Part shown: piece by piece, positions 7,572 through 18,020 of the stretch
Layout of the letters: every line of letters begins with the position of its first letter
How positions within the stretch are numbered: the first letter of the stretch is position 1
Source: RYN-230 sp963718305
GTDB taxonomy: Bacteria > Actinomycetota > Actinomycetes > Streptosporangiales > Streptosporangiaceae
NCBI GenBank assembly: GCA_963718305.1
Contig: CAVQZG010000005.1
Coordinates: forward strand, 62,001-126,000
Direction: 5' to 3'
Length of the DNA stretch: 64,000 nucleotides
Notes under the pieces: generated by a model
Told to the model about the DNA's origin: nothing
Database searches by the model: none
The model's input: only the letters and a program-made list of their open reading frames with translations
Made by a program: the position numbers and the translations under genes

Positions 7572-8459
7572 ATGAGCATCGCGGACGCACATTCCCGCTC
7601 AGAATCCCGATCCGCAGACGCGGTGAAGGCGGTATCGATCATCCGTACGGGGACCGTCCAGATCCACCCCGAGCATCCGTTCGGCACGAGGAAGCCGCTG
7701 TACTGGTGGCTGCTGACATCACGCCGGTGGACCCCGCCGCGCCCGGTGAACTCCTATGTCATCGAGCACGCCAGGGGACTCATCCTGTTCGACACCGGGC
7801 AGGACCGCGCGTCGGTCACCGATGACGCGTACTTCCCCGGCGGCTTCACCGGGTTCATCTACGATCGCCTTGCCCGTTTCGACATTGGCGAGCAAGACAC
7901 GCTCACCGCCCAGCTCGGGGTGCTCGGGTACACGCCGGCCGACGTCGACACCGCGATCTTGTCCCATCTGCATGAGGATCACATCGGCGGGATCACGGAA
8001 CTGAAAAATGCTGACCTGATAGTCTCCGCCGCCGAATGGGCAGAGCTGGCCAAGGCCGCCCCCGAGCCACGTGGCTTCCTGCGCGAGCACATCCAGGTCC
8101 CGGGCTCGAAGTGGCGCCAGATCAGCTTCGAATCGGCCTCCGATCCCATGCTGGCGCCCTTCACCGAGTGGCTGGATGTCATGGGAGACGGCTCACTGAT
8201 ACTGCTCCCCACTCCCGGCCACACCGAAGGCTCGATCTCGCTGCTGATCCGGCGCGCAAGCAGGCCGCCGCTGCTGTTGGTCGGCGACCTCACCTACGGA
8301 GCCGAACTGCTCGAACGCCGCCAGGTTCCGGGCGTGGGCAACCGGCGCCGACTCGCCGAGACCACCGGCAAGGTCCTCGCGCTCAAAAAGCAGATGCCCG
8401 ACCTGGTCATCCTGCCCGCCCACGACCCCACCGCTGCCGCGCGCCTGCTCGGCACCTGA
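7572..8459 (+). CDS. MBL-fold metallo-hydrolase, lactonase-like
   Basis: This is a 295-residue cytoplasmic metallo-beta-lactamase-fold enzyme. The zinc motif HxHxDH is present as SHLHEDHIGG near residue 132, with further ligands in PTPGHTEGS (His), VGDLTYG (Asp) and LPAHDP (His). That arrangement and the size fit the AHL-lactonase/AttM-like branch, so hydrolysis of a lactone or ester is plausible but the substrate is not determined. The ATG at 7572 is used. It ends 14 bases before the SRPBCC gene, whose ribosome binding site AGGAG lies in that gap, so the two form an operon. Confidence 0.85.
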   Translation: MSIADAHSRSESRSADAVKAVSIIRTGTVQIHPEHPFGTRKPLYWWLLTSRRWTPPRPVNSYVIEHARGLILFDTGQDRASVTDDAYFPGGFTGFIYDRLARFDIGEQDTLTAQLGVLGYTPADVDTAILSHLHEDHIGGITELKNADLIVSAAEWAELAKAAPEPRGFLREHIQVPGSKWRQISFESASDPMLAPFTEWLDVMGDGSLILLPTPGHTEGSISLLIRRASRPPLLLVGDLTYGAELLERRQVPGVGNRRRLAETTGKVLALKKQMPDLVILPAHDPTAAARLLGT

Positions 8460-8473
8460 CCCAGGAGACGACC

Positions 8474-8917
8474 ATGCAGACATTCGAGAACACGGTGACG
8501 ATCCAACGGCCTGCCGAGGAGGTCTTCGCGTTCCTCGCGGACTTCGAGAACATCCCGAAATGGAACTACGCGATCGACGAGACCCACAAGATTTCCGCAG
8601 GGCCCGTCGGAGTGGGAACCAGATATCGCCAGACCCGTTCCGTCCCGGGCAAGAGCGTCGAGGGTTTCGAGGTGACCGTTTTCGAGCCCGCCCGCCGGCT
8701 GGCCATGCACGGACAGATCGGGCCCTTCCGCGCCACGATCAGCTACGAACTGGAGGCCGGGGCCGGAGGGACACGGCTAGTCAACAACGTGGAACTCCAT
8801 GCCTCCCAGGCCATGCTGAGGCTTGCTGCCCCGCTCGCGACCCCCAGGATCAAGACGGCAGTGGCGCAGAACCTCGGCAAACTCAGGCTGGTCCTGGAAG
8901 CTGGCCAGCCAGCGTGA
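8474..8917 (+). CDS. SRPBCC-family (polyketide cyclase/dehydrase-like) protein
   Basis: This is a 147-residue START/Bet v1-like lipid- or aromatic-binding fold. It begins MQTFENTVTIQRPAEEVFAF, with the characteristic beta strand and the V-shaped helix pair (LADFENIPKWNYAI). It continues through GVGTRYRQTRSVPG and a long C-terminal helix (KTAVAQNLGKLRLVLE). The ATG at 8474 follows AGGAGACGACC. Members bind hydrophobic ligands or act as cyclases; here only a ligand-binding role coupled to the upstream MBL hydrolase can be proposed. Confidence 0.85.
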   Translation: MQTFENTVTIQRPAEEVFAFLADFENIPKWNYAIDETHKISAGPVGVGTRYRQTRSVPGKSVEGFEVTVFEPARRLAMHGQIGPFRATISYELEAGAGGTRLVNNVELHASQAMLRLAAPLATPRIKTAVAQNLGKLRLVLEAGQPA

Positions 8918-9175
8918 GAACCTCTGGCGGACATAACGGGACAGGCGCATGCAGGCGGTGCGCCGTCCCCGAACCTGGCCCGCTCCGTGGTTCGCTACGG
9001 GGGAGAGACTGTCCGCGCAGCGGGCCTACTGCGGGCTCGCGCAGAACATTGTCACCCATGCGGGGGGATGCGTGCCCCGGAGTGGCGCGCTTGGCTGATA
9101 CCAGCATCGGGGAGCCATTCATGGTGCGTACCGGCTAGTGGTATCACGCCGCTGCGGGCCGGGAGGGGTGTGGTC

Positions 9176-10648
9176 ATGACCGTGACGTCTAATCGTGCCG
9201 GGGCCAGGAAGCCTGCCTCGCGGGCATCTGGCCCGGGCTCGGCGCGGGCCGCGGCGGTGGAGCATCTGAGTCGCGCGGACCGGGTGGCGCGTGGCAAAGA
9301 GGCCCGGGCGGTAGCGCCGCTGGAATCGCAGGGCGAGTTCCGCCCTGCCGGGTCGCGGGATCCCGTGGGGCTGCTGCTGGGGCAGGCGGCCTCGCGGGTG
9401 CCGGAACTGGTGCCGGTGCGGCACGGGCGGATGCTGGTATCGGCGTTCACGTTCTACCGGGGGGCGGCGCTGCCGATGGCGGCCGACCTGGCCACTACGC
9501 CGTCCTCGGGGCTGCGGGTGCAGTTGTGCGGGGATGCGCACCTGTCGAATTTCGGCGCGTTCGCGTCGCCGGAACGGCGGCTGGTCTTCGACATCAACGA
9601 CTTCGACGAGACCCTGCCCGGCCCGTTCGAGTGGGATGTCAAGCGGCTGGCCGCGAGCCTGGCCGTGGCCGGACGCGACAACGGGTACCCCGCCAAGGCC
9701 CGCCGCAAGATCGCCCTGGCGGCGGCCGAGGGCTACCGCACCGCTATGCGGGCCTTCGCCAATCAGCCGCTCCTGGACGTGTGGTACGCCCACCTGGACA
9801 TCGAGCCGGCCCTCGCCGAGTTTCGGTCACAGATCAAGGCGAGCAGGTTCAAGGCCACCCAGGCGCTGCTGGCCAAGGCCCACACCCGCGACAGCACCCA
9901 GGCGCTGCGCAAGCTCACCACCATGACCGGCGGGCAGCGGCAGATCATCAGCGATCCCCCGATGATCGTCCCCATCGAAGAAATCTTCAGCCACATGCAG
10001 GCCGACGCGATTTACGAGCAGCTGCGCGCCGTGCTGGCCAAATACCGGCGCACTCTGCAGTCCGACCGGCGGCAGCTGCTGGAGCAGTTCACGCTGGTCC
10101 AGGTGGCCCGCAAGGTCGTCGGGGTCGGCAGCGTCGGCACCCGCGCCTGGATCGTGCTGATGGACGCCGCCGACGGGGTCGAGCCGCTGTTCTTGCAGGC
10201 CAAGGAAGCCCAGCCCTCGGTCCTGGCCGGTTACTGCGGGCGCAGCAGGTACAGCAACCAGGGCGAGCGAGTGGTTGCCGGGCAGCACCTGATGCAGGCC
10301 CAAAGCGACATCTTCCTCGGCTGGACCCGCGTCACTAACCCCGACGACGGGATAGACCGCGATTTCTACGTGCGGCAGTTGCGGGACTGGAAGTTCTCCT
10401 TGCCGATCGAGCAGATGCTCCCGGCGGGCATGACGATCTACGCCCGGCTGTGCGGGTGGACCCTGGCCCGGGCGCACGCCCGCTCCGGTGACCGCGTCGC
10501 CCTGGCCGCCTACCTCGGCGGCTCCGCCAAGTTCGACCAGGCCATCGCCGGCTTCGCGGAAACCTACGCCGACCAGAACGAACGCGACTACGCCGCGCTC
10601 CAGGCTGCCGTCAAGGACGGCAAAGCCGAAGCCAGCACCGAGATCTAA
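9176..10648 (+). CDS. DUF2252 family protein, protein-kinase-like fold
   Basis: This 490-residue protein starts at ATG 9176 after GGGAGGGG. The conserved DUF2252 core includes LVPVRHGRMLVSAFTFYRG, the motif CGDAHLSNFG near residue 120 and VFDINDFDETLPGPFEWDVK just after it. GDxHxxN followed by DxNDFD resembles the catalytic HxDxxxxN and metal-binding DFG motifs of aminoglycoside kinase and HipA-like folds, so a phosphotransferase activity is conceivable. None is established to my knowledge. It stands alone, with 258 bases of featureless sequence upstream and 276 bases before the MFS gene. Confidence 0.85.
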   Translation: MTVTSNRAGARKPASRASGPGSARAAAVEHLSRADRVARGKEARAVAPLESQGEFRPAGSRDPVGLLLGQAASRVPELVPVRHGRMLVSAFTFYRGAALPMAADLATTPSSGLRVQLCGDAHLSNFGAFASPERRLVFDINDFDETLPGPFEWDVKRLAASLAVAGRDNGYPAKARRKIALAAAEGYRTAMRAFANQPLLDVWYAHLDIEPALAEFRSQIKASRFKATQALLAKAHTRDSTQALRKLTTMTGGQRQIISDPPMIVPIEEIFSHMQADAIYEQLRAVLAKYRRTLQSDRRQLLEQFTLVQVARKVVGVGSVGTRAWIVLMDAADGVEPLFLQAKEAQPSVLAGYCGRSRYSNQGERVVAGQHLMQAQSDIFLGWTRVTNPDDGIDRDFYVRQLRDWKFSLPIEQMLPAGMTIYARLCGWTLARAHARSGDRVALAAYLGGSAKFDQAIAGFAETYADQNERDYAALQAAVKDGKAEASTEI

Positions 10649-10706
10649 GACAGCACCCAGGTCCGTAACATCCGTTCCGGGAAGCGGCCGAGAACCCTGA
10701 CCCGGC

Positions 10707-10723
10707 TCACCCACCGTGGGTGA
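10707..10723. repeat. 17-bp inverted repeat downstream of the DUF2252 gene
   Basis: TCACCCAC and GTGGGTGA flank a single C. It lies 58 bases after the DUF2252 stop and about 200 bases before the MFS start, with no T-run, so an operator is as likely as a terminator. Confidence 0.5.
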
Positions 10724-10924
10724 TCAAACCGGCCCCGCTGTGGTGTTGACTGAGCGCTCTGACCGGCACACGGCGTCCGGTCTGCCGACAGAAGGCGGGC
10801 AGATGGCGCTCCGGGAGCAGGCGGCGGGGACGGCGTTCCCTGGTGTGGTCGGGCACGATGGGGCGAAGGGCACGCGGCTTGCCGTCAGCCGAAAGCGCGT
10901 GACGGTCAGGGTGGTGAACCTGCC

Positions 10925-12523
10925 ATGACTGGTGAGTCCGGCGCCAGCGCCCCGGCGATGGCCAAGGCGGACCGCAGGCTGGCCATCTTGCTGGCGATGG
11001 CCATGTTCGTCCTGGTCGTCGACACGTCGGTAATGAACGTGTCCATCGCATCGGTCGTTCACGATCTGCATACGACCGTCAGCGGGGTTCAGTCCGCGAT
11101 CGCGCTCGAGGCGCTGGTGTCGGCGGCGTTCATCTTGATTGGCAGCAAGGTGGGCGATCTGATCGGGCGCAAGCGCGCGTACGTGCTGGGCCTGCTCGGC
11201 TACGCGATCGGCGCCCTGGCCATGGCCCTGGCGCAGGGCCTGACCGCGATCATCATCTTCTGGGCGATCGTGGGCGGGCTCGGCGCATCGCTGCTGCTGC
11301 CGGCGATGCAGTCACTGATCCACGGCAACTTCGAGGGCGCCGCGCAACGTCAGGCCTACGCGCTGGTGGGGGCCGCGGCCGCGATCGCGGCCGCCGTCGG
11401 CCCGCTGCTGGGAGGTTTCATCACGACGTACCTGTCGTGGCGGATCGCGTTTGTGCTCGAGGACGTCATCATCGCGGTCGTGCTGTCGGGCATCAGGCTG
11501 GTCCATGACGTGGAATACACCGGATCGCGGCAAGTGGACATCGTGGGTGCCGTCCTGTCCGTGCTGGGCATGGGCGGCGTCGTGCTGGGCATCCTCGTGT
11601 GGCAAGAAGGCGGCGAAGCGGTGGGCCTGCTTCTGGCGCTGGGGGCGGTCTCGCTCGGGCTCCTGGCGTGGTGGCTGGTGCGGCGCAAGCGTGCGGGCAA
11701 GGCGGTGCTGCTGGACCCGGACTTGTTCAAGGCCAAGCTGTTCAAGTTCGGGGTCTCCGGGCAACTGCTGCAGCAGATCGGCCTGGGCGGCACGATGATC
11801 GCACTGCCGATCTATCTGCAGATCGTGCTCGAGTACAGCGCGATGGGTGCGGGCCTGTCGATCGCCCCGCTCTCTTTGAGCATGTTCGCGGTGGCGCTGG
11901 TCGCCGGGAGAAGAGGCGGGAAGCGGCGTCCGGCGAGCCTCATCCGGGCGGGGTTCGCGCTGTTCACGCTCGGGCTGGTCATCGTGGAGCCGATCGTGCC
12001 CCGGGCGACTTCAGGCTGGTACCTGGTGGTGCCGTTGATAATCGCCGGAGCGGGGCTGGGCCTGCTGGTCTCGCAGTTGAACAACTACACGCTGGCCCCG
12101 ATCTCTGAGGAACGCGTCAGCGAGGCCGCCGGGGTGAACTCGGCCGGAGGGTCGTTCGGTCTGTCGTTCGGGCTGGCGTTCTCCGGCGCCATCTTGCTGG
12201 CGGCGCTGTCCGTCAGCTTCACCGGCATGGCCCAGTCGAGCACCGTGCTTTCCGGGGCCGAGCAGCAGCAGGTGGCCAAGGTCCTGGAGCATGACGCCGA
12301 AGTGGTCAGCAACACCCAGCTCGAGAAGCAGCTCGCCGGCCAGCCGCAGAAGACGCAGGACGAGATCATCAAGATCAACACCCAGGCAAGGCACCTCGCC
12401 CTTCAGGTGGCGCTGCTGATACCCATCCTCGCTGGTCTGGCCGGGTTGCTCATCTCGTTCCGCATGATGCGCCTGCCAGACCCCCAGCAATCGGGCTCCG
12501 GCGAACAGATGGCCTTGGGCTGA
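10925..12523 (+). CDS. MFS drug-efflux transporter, DHA2 (EmrB/QacA) family
   Basis: This 532-residue inner-membrane proton-coupled exporter has about 14 predicted transmembrane segments. TM1 contains VLVVDTSVMNVSIASVVHDL, which is motif D of DHA2 pumps. The loop 2-3 motif A reads GSKVGDLIGRKRAYVLGLLG, and motif C is near GPLLGGFITTYLSWRIAFVL. A soluble insert of about 50 residues (EQQQVAKVLEHDAEVVSN) precedes the last TM, also typical for this family. The ATG at 10925 is used. Its stop is 13 bases from the stop of the convergent ABC permease. The substrate is unknown, probably a small hydrophobic compound. Confidence 0.92.
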   Translation: MTGESGASAPAMAKADRRLAILLAMAMFVLVVDTSVMNVSIASVVHDLHTTVSGVQSAIALEALVSAAFILIGSKVGDLIGRKRAYVLGLLGYAIGALAMALAQGLTAIIIFWAIVGGLGASLLLPAMQSLIHGNFEGAAQRQAYALVGAAAAIAAAVGPLLGGFITTYLSWRIAFVLEDVIIAVVLSGIRLVHDVEYTGSRQVDIVGAVLSVLGMGGVVLGILVWQEGGEAVGLLLALGAVSLGLLAWWLVRRKRAGKAVLLDPDLFKAKLFKFGVSGQLLQQIGLGGTMIALPIYLQIVLEYSAMGAGLSIAPLSLSMFAVALVAGRRGGKRRPASLIRAGFALFTLGLVIVEPIVPRATSGWYLVVPLIIAGAGLGLLVSQLNNYTLAPISEERVSEAAGVNSAGGSFGLSFGLAFSGAILLAALSVSFTGMAQSSTVLSGAEQQQVAKVLEHDAEVVSNTQLEKQLAGQPQKTQDEIIKINTQARHLALQVALLIPILAGLAGLLISFRMMRLPDPQQSGSGEQMALG

Positions 12524-12536
12524 CTCGCCCGGTTTC

Positions 12537-13693
12537 TCAGGCGTCCCTGGTCATCATTCGCCATGCGCCGAGGATCGTCCAGAATGCCAGCCAGGCGAGG
12601 ATGACGCAGACGGCCTGGGTGGCCGACTCGGGCAGCAGTGCCTGCGCGGCGCCGGGGTGCCCGACGCCCCCGGTTACCCCCGGCAGCGCGGCTGCCATCG
12701 GCAGCCCGGAAGGTTCCAGGTGCGCTACAGCCAGCCCGACGAGTGAGCGTTGCGCGTCCTGCAGATGCGGGATGCTGACCGCGGAAAGGATCGGCGTCAG
12801 GATTATCTGGAACACGATCAGCAAGATCACTGGGACGGTTCGCTGCCCCATGAGCGAGGCGAGCCCGAGTCCGACGATGAATACGACGGTCGCCTGAAGC
12901 TCGATCCACAGCCCGGCCTCGATCATGAGCGAGTTCGGCGGGTAGCGGGAAATCGCGGTGTAGCCGGGGTAGTCGTTCTTGGCGATCTTGATGGCCAGGG
13001 CATCCACCGCGGCGGGCGCTGCCTGGCCGGGAGTGACCGCTGACTTCGACCAGGGAGGCGGGCCGGGGCACGCGACATTCCCCGGAACCGGCCCGTTGCC
13101 GAGAGAGCAGATGACCGGCTCGGCGTGGTCCCGGGCCCAGTGCTCGAAGCCGGCGCGGGACAGGCCGGGAGGTATGTTCACGTTCGAGTCATCGATGAAG
13201 CCCGGGGCGGCGAAGACGCATACCGCGCAGACGATCGTGTAGCCGATCGCGACCAGCGGCACGACGATCGCCAATCCGGCGGGGATCCTGGCCAGGTACA
13301 GCGCCAGCCGGGACCGGCCGGTGACGACCAGGTGCCGGAACATTCCTTCGGTGAGGTCACGCGATCCCGCCGTGCAGCCCGCCGTGGTGGCGACGATGAA
13401 GCCGAAGGTGGGCAGGAAGCCGGCGGCCAGCACCACGAAGATCATGGAGCCGCCAGCGGGTGGGTTGGCGTACGGTGCGAACGCATGGGCGAGCAGGCGA
13501 ATGAGGAGGAAGACTGCCGGGAGACCGATATTCATCACGATGAGGGCGATCATGAGGCCGCGTCGTTTGCGCAGCTCCATGATTCTGGTGGCGATCATGC
13601 CGGCGGTAGGAATCGGAGATCCCCGGCGGTCGCGGGAGTGACCGGTGGGCGCCATCTGGAGTGCCTGGTCTGCGCCGTGGGCGGGCAGGGTTG

Positions 13694-13697
<4 letters not shown>
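12537..13697 (-). CDS. ABC-2-type transporter permease subunit
   Basis: This 386-residue membrane protein pairs with the ATPase upstream; its ATG at 13697 overlaps the ATPase stop (ATGA). After about 40 soluble residues it has TM1 (GLMIALIVMNIGLPAVFLLI) and about five further segments. A large extracytoplasmic loop near residues 170-250 contains two cysteines. The features are those of the ABC-2 membrane family, but sequence conservation is low and the exported substrate is unknown. It is divergent from a NarL-type two-component system that probably controls it. Confidence 0.8.
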
Positions 13698-14641
<944 letters not shown>

Positions 14642-14771
14642 CGGATCCTTCCAGCGGCGGTGGGCAACAGCATCAGAGTCCTTCTCCTGGCTGGGCTCTG
14701 GTGGAAGAGCATGCGATAACGGAGGCGGGAACGTATTCGGCGCGCGGTTGGAACTTTGCAGCCCACCACGC

Positions 14772-14809
14772 TCTAACGGTGGGTGGAGACGTCTCCACCC
14801 ACCGTTAGA
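14772..14809. promoter_or_regulatory. Perfect 38-bp palindrome between ABC exporter and two-component system
   Basis: The half-site TCTAACGGTGGGTGGAGAC (14772-14790) is followed without spacer by its exact reverse complement (14791-14809). It lies 130 bases upstream of the ATPase start and 58 bases upstream of the kinase start, in the 226-base divergent gap. Dyads with no spacer are typical of operators. The position suits binding of the NarL-type regulator encoded by the second gene, or of an unlinked repressor. As RNA it would also form a strong hairpin in either direction. Confidence 0.8.
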
Positions 14810-14867
14810 CCGTGTCTCTGCCCAGAGCTGATGCCCTTCGGGGCCGGCGCACCGTAACGTTGCTGAG

Positions 14868-16064
14868 ATGAGTTCGAACCCCGCGGCCAGCGTCGCCCTC
14901 GCCACGCTGCGCAGGGCGCGGGCGCAGCAGGAGGCAACCCACCGGTGGCTGCGCCGCCTCGTTCCACCACTCTTTGCCGTGGTGGCAGTGGTCGTGTTCA
15001 GCAGCGGCCGGAATCCGGGGCTGCCAGGCCGCGACGTGGCTGTCGTTCTCGCCGTGGGCGGGTTCGCGCTGGGCGGGCTGGGCGCGCTGACAGCGCGCTA
15101 CCGCCGTGCGGCGGTCCGCATCATTTTCGCCGTCATGCTCCTGGCCAGTTCGGCGGCGCTGGTGCGGCTGCAACCCGATGGACCGGGCCTGGCCGGGCTC
15201 TTGGCGGGCCTCGTGCTGCTCGCGCCGCGGGTGCCAGACCGCTTCCCGATCGTGTTGGCTATCGTCGGCATCACGTGCCTGGCCGCGGTTGCGGTGGCCA
15301 TCAGCCACGGCTCGCCGACCTTGGCGCTGCTCAGCGCCATCGCGATTGTTGGCTTCCCTGGCATGACGTTGCTGGCCAGGCGGCTCGGGCAGGCCAACGA
15401 CCAAGCCGAACGGCTGCTGACCGAACTGGAGGGCACCCGGGCGGCGCAGGCACGGGCGGCTGGCCTGGCCGAACGCCAGCGGCTCGCCAGGGAGATGCAC
15501 GACGTACTCGCCCATTCCCTGTCCGGGCTCATGCTCCAACTGGAAGGCGCCCGGATGCTCGCGGCCGATAAGCCCGGCGATCCCCGGCTGACGGAAGTCA
15601 TCGAGCGTGCCCACCACCTGGGCAAGTCCGGACTCGAAGAAGCCCGCCGGGCGATCGGCATGCTGCGCGACGACGCACTGCCCGGGCCCCAGCGCCTGGC
15701 CAGCCTCGCCGCACAGTTCCACGAGGTCAGTGGGATCCCGTGCCAGTTCACGGTGTCCGGCCACGCATACGAGCTCCCGTCCGAGGCGGCGCTCGCGGTC
15801 TACCGGGTGGCTCAAGAAGCGCTTACCAACATCACCAAGCACGCCTGCCCGGAGCGGGTCGAGGTGCACCTCGGTTATGAGCCTGGCTGCACCCGCCTGA
15901 CGGTCGAGGATTTCGCGCTGAACTGGGAGACGCCGCGCGCGGCCGGCGACGGCTCCGGTTATGGCCTGACCGGGATGCGCGAGCGGGCCGAACTGCTCGG
16001 CGGCGAACTCACCACCGCCATGACACACGGTGGCTTCCGCGTCGAGTTGCGGGTACCGGCGTGA
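14868..16064 (+). CDS. Two-component sensor histidine kinase, NarL/DesK class (HisKA_3)
   Basis: This 398-residue membrane kinase has five or six short transmembrane segments within residues 25-170 and no large extracellular domain, so it senses within or at the membrane. The HisKA_3 box ERQRLAREMHDVLAHSLSGL near residue 205 carries the phosphorylated His. The ATPase domain has VAQEALTNITKHA (N box) and GYGLTGMRERAELLGG (G box). The ATG at 14868 is used, and the last four bases overlap the GTG of the regulator gene. Such kinases beside ABC exporters usually respond to membrane-active compounds. Confidence 0.92.
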   Translation: MSSNPAASVALATLRRARAQQEATHRWLRRLVPPLFAVVAVVVFSSGRNPGLPGRDVAVVLAVGGFALGGLGALTARYRRAAVRIIFAVMLLASSAALVRLQPDGPGLAGLLAGLVLLAPRVPDRFPIVLAIVGITCLAAVAVAISHGSPTLALLSAIAIVGFPGMTLLARRLGQANDQAERLLTELEGTRAAQARAAGLAERQRLAREMHDVLAHSLSGLMLQLEGARMLAADKPGDPRLTEVIERAHHLGKSGLEEARRAIGMLRDDALPGPQRLASLAAQFHEVSGIPCQFTVSGHAYELPSEAALAVYRVAQEALTNITKHACPERVEVHLGYEPGCTRLTVEDFALNWETPRAAGDGSGYGLTGMRERAELLGGELTTAMTHGGFRVELRVPA

Positions 16065-16741
16065 GCCAGCCGATGCGTGTTCTCATCGCTGACGACCAGC
16101 GGGTGGTCCGTGAAGGACTGGCGATGGTGCTAGGCCTCCTGCCTGACGTCGAAGTCGTGGGCTCCGCCTCTGATGGCGACGAGGCGGTCGCCATGGCCGT
16201 TGATCTACTCCCCGACATCGTTCTCATGGATCTGCGGATGCCCCGCTGTGATGGCGTCGAGGCCACTCGCCAGTTGCGTGAGCGCATGCCAGAGACCAAG
16301 GTCGTCGTGCTTACCACCTACGCGGATGACCGGTCAGTGATAACCGCCCTGCGGGCTGGCGCACGCGGTTACCTGACCAAAGACGCGGGCGGAGCAGAGA
16401 TCCGCCACGCCCTCAGGCAAATCCTCGATAACCATGCGGTCATCGACCCCGCCGTCCAGCATCACGTGGTCGACGCCATCGCCACCGGATCGCCGGCCCA
16501 AGACCGGCGACCGCTCTCACCTCTTCCCGCGGGCCTCACTCCCAGGGAAGCCGAGGTACTGTCACTCATCGCCGCAGGCATGTCGAACAGCGAGATCGCC
16601 GAGCAACTCGTCGTCAGCGAAGGCACCGTCAAAAGCCACATCAACCACTTGCTCGCCAAGATTGACGCACGCGACCGCGCCCAAGCGGTCACATTCGCCT
16701 ATCAGCACGGACTTACACCGCTACGGGAACAGCCCGGCTGA
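16061..16741 (+). CDS. NarL/LuxR-family response regulator
   Basis: This 226-residue partner of the preceding kinase starts at a GTG inside the kinase stop (GTGA). The receiver domain (residues 5-120) has the acidic pair IADDQ, phospho-Asp in IVLMDLRMPRCDG, Thr in VVLTTYADD and Lys in YLTKDAGG. The C-terminal LuxR HTH reads LTPREAEVLSLIAAGMSNSE and then VSEGTVKSHINHLLAKI. It probably binds the palindrome at 14772-14809 and regulates the divergent ABC exporter, an inference from gene order. Confidence 0.94.
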   Translation: MSQPMRVLIADDQRVVREGLAMVLGLLPDVEVVGSASDGDEAVAMAVDLLPDIVLMDLRMPRCDGVEATRQLRERMPETKVVVLTTYADDRSVITALRAGARGYLTKDAGGAEIRHALRQILDNHAVIDPAVQHHVVDAIATGSPAQDRRPLSPLPAGLTPREAEVLSLIAAGMSNSEIAEQLVVSEGTVKSHINHLLAKIDARDRAQAVTFAYQHGLTPLREQPG

Positions 16742-16831
16742 AAGTCCCATCGCTCGCAACTGTCTGATGCTCGGAGCGCACCCAACCAATCCGGACGCAC
16801 CGACCCGCCAGTGACGGAAGCCGGCCTGAGG

Positions 16832-17041
16832 TCAGCGCTCGGGTTCGTACTTGAACGAGAGCTGGAGCTTGGTGCGGTAGGTGATCGCTCCGGCCTCGTC
16901 CAGGGCAATGTCCTGCTTCACGACCTCCGCCACCCGAAGATCGCGAATTGTCCCAGATGCAGTCCTGATTGCCTCCGCGGCCGCGTCCTCCCATGAAGTG
17001 CCACTTGTCCCGATGATCTCGGTCACCCTGTAAACGCTCAT
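16832..17041 (-). CDS. Dodecin family flavin-binding protein
   Basis: This 69-residue protein matches dodecin in length and pattern: a first beta strand (SVYRVTEIIGTS), a single helix (WEDAAAEAIRTASGTI) and two further strands (LRVAEVVKQDIAL and ITYRTKLQLSFKYEP). The Trp at the start of the helix is at the place where dodecins stack flavin. Twelve copies form a hollow sphere that stores and shields riboflavin or FMN. The ATG at 17041 has GGGAGAG seven bases upstream. It is a single-gene unit convergent with the response regulator. Confidence 0.88.
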   Translation of the reverse strand: MSVYRVTEIIGTSGTSWEDAAAEAIRTASGTIRDLRVAEVVKQDIALDEAGAITYRTKLQLSFKYEPER

Positions 17042-17246
17042 GACACTCTCCCTTGATGACTTGCCGGCCCGTGAGCAGCGACGCTCAGCCGGCCCGCATC
17101 CGTCTAACCTCGGCCCGGGACTGGATCGGATCGGTAGGTGAGACATTCGCCGCCAGACTGAGCTTGGCACTCACCCCGGATAACGTCCAGAACCGATGCG
17201 CCGCGGTTCACGATGTGGCTGGGGAGGCGGCGTAGGCTGTGGCCGC

Positions 17247-17921
17247 GTGACGCCTGATGAGCGGTGGCTGGCTGCGGTGTGGCCGTTCGTGCGCACCTGG
17301 TTGCCGGCCCCGCCTGCCGCGGTGGCTGAGATCGGGTGCGGGCCGCTGGGCGGGTTTGTCCCGATGCTGCGTTCCGCCGGCTACGACGCGACTGGTGTCG
17401 ACCCGCAGGCGCCGGAAGGGCCGTGGTATCAGCGGGCCGGATTCGAGCAATGCGAGATGCCCGGGCCTGCCCACGCGGTCGTGGCCTGCACGTCACTGCA
17501 CCATGTCGCTGACCTTGGTGAGGTGCTGAACCTGGCCGGGGCATCGCTGGTTGCCGGCGGGACGCTCGTGGTCGTGGAATGGGCGAGGGAGAAGTTCGAT
17601 GAGGCCACCGCCCGGTGGTGCTTTGACCGGCTGCCGCAACCCCTCGGCGATCCCGGCTGGCTGCAGCGACGCCAGGACCAGTGGCGCGCCTCGGACCTGC
17701 CCTGGGATGATTACTGCCGGGCCTGGGCGCAGGAGGAGGGCCTGCACGCCGGGCAGGACATCATTCGCGAGCTGGACGCCCGGTTTGACCAGCAATCGCT
17801 GGCTTACGGGCCCTATTTCTTCCCCGACCTGGCCGGCATCAGCGAAGACGACGAGCAGGCCGCGATCGACGCCGGGGACATCCAGGCCAACCGCATCGCC
17901 TACGTGGGCCAGCGGCGGTAA
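17247..17921 (+). CDS. SAM-dependent methyltransferase, class I
   Basis: This 224-residue enzyme starts at GTG 17247 (VTPDERWLAAVWPFV). The SAM motif I reads VAEIGCGPLGGFVPML, acidic motif II GYDATGVDPQAPE and motif III VVACTSLHHVADLGEVLNLA. The C-terminal part (WLQRRQDQWRASDLPWDDY) resembles small-molecule methyltransferases that lack a defined acceptor. The upstream gap of 205 bases is shared with the divergent dodecin gene. The substrate is unknown. Confidence 0.82.
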   Translation: MTPDERWLAAVWPFVRTWLPAPPAAVAEIGCGPLGGFVPMLRSAGYDATGVDPQAPEGPWYQRAGFEQCEMPGPAHAVVACTSLHHVADLGEVLNLAGASLVAGGTLVVVEWAREKFDEATARWCFDRLPQPLGDPGWLQRRQDQWRASDLPWDDYCRAWAQEEGLHAGQDIIRELDARFDQQSLAYGPYFFPDLAGISEDDEQAAIDAGDIQANRIAYVGQRR

Positions 17922-18020
17922 GACAAGGGACACTTGCTGGTCCAGATGCAAACCCATGCACCCCATGACTGCTCGGAGGGGCGGTGCCGGGGCGGATGCG
18001 TCCCGGCTAGCCTGCAGTCT

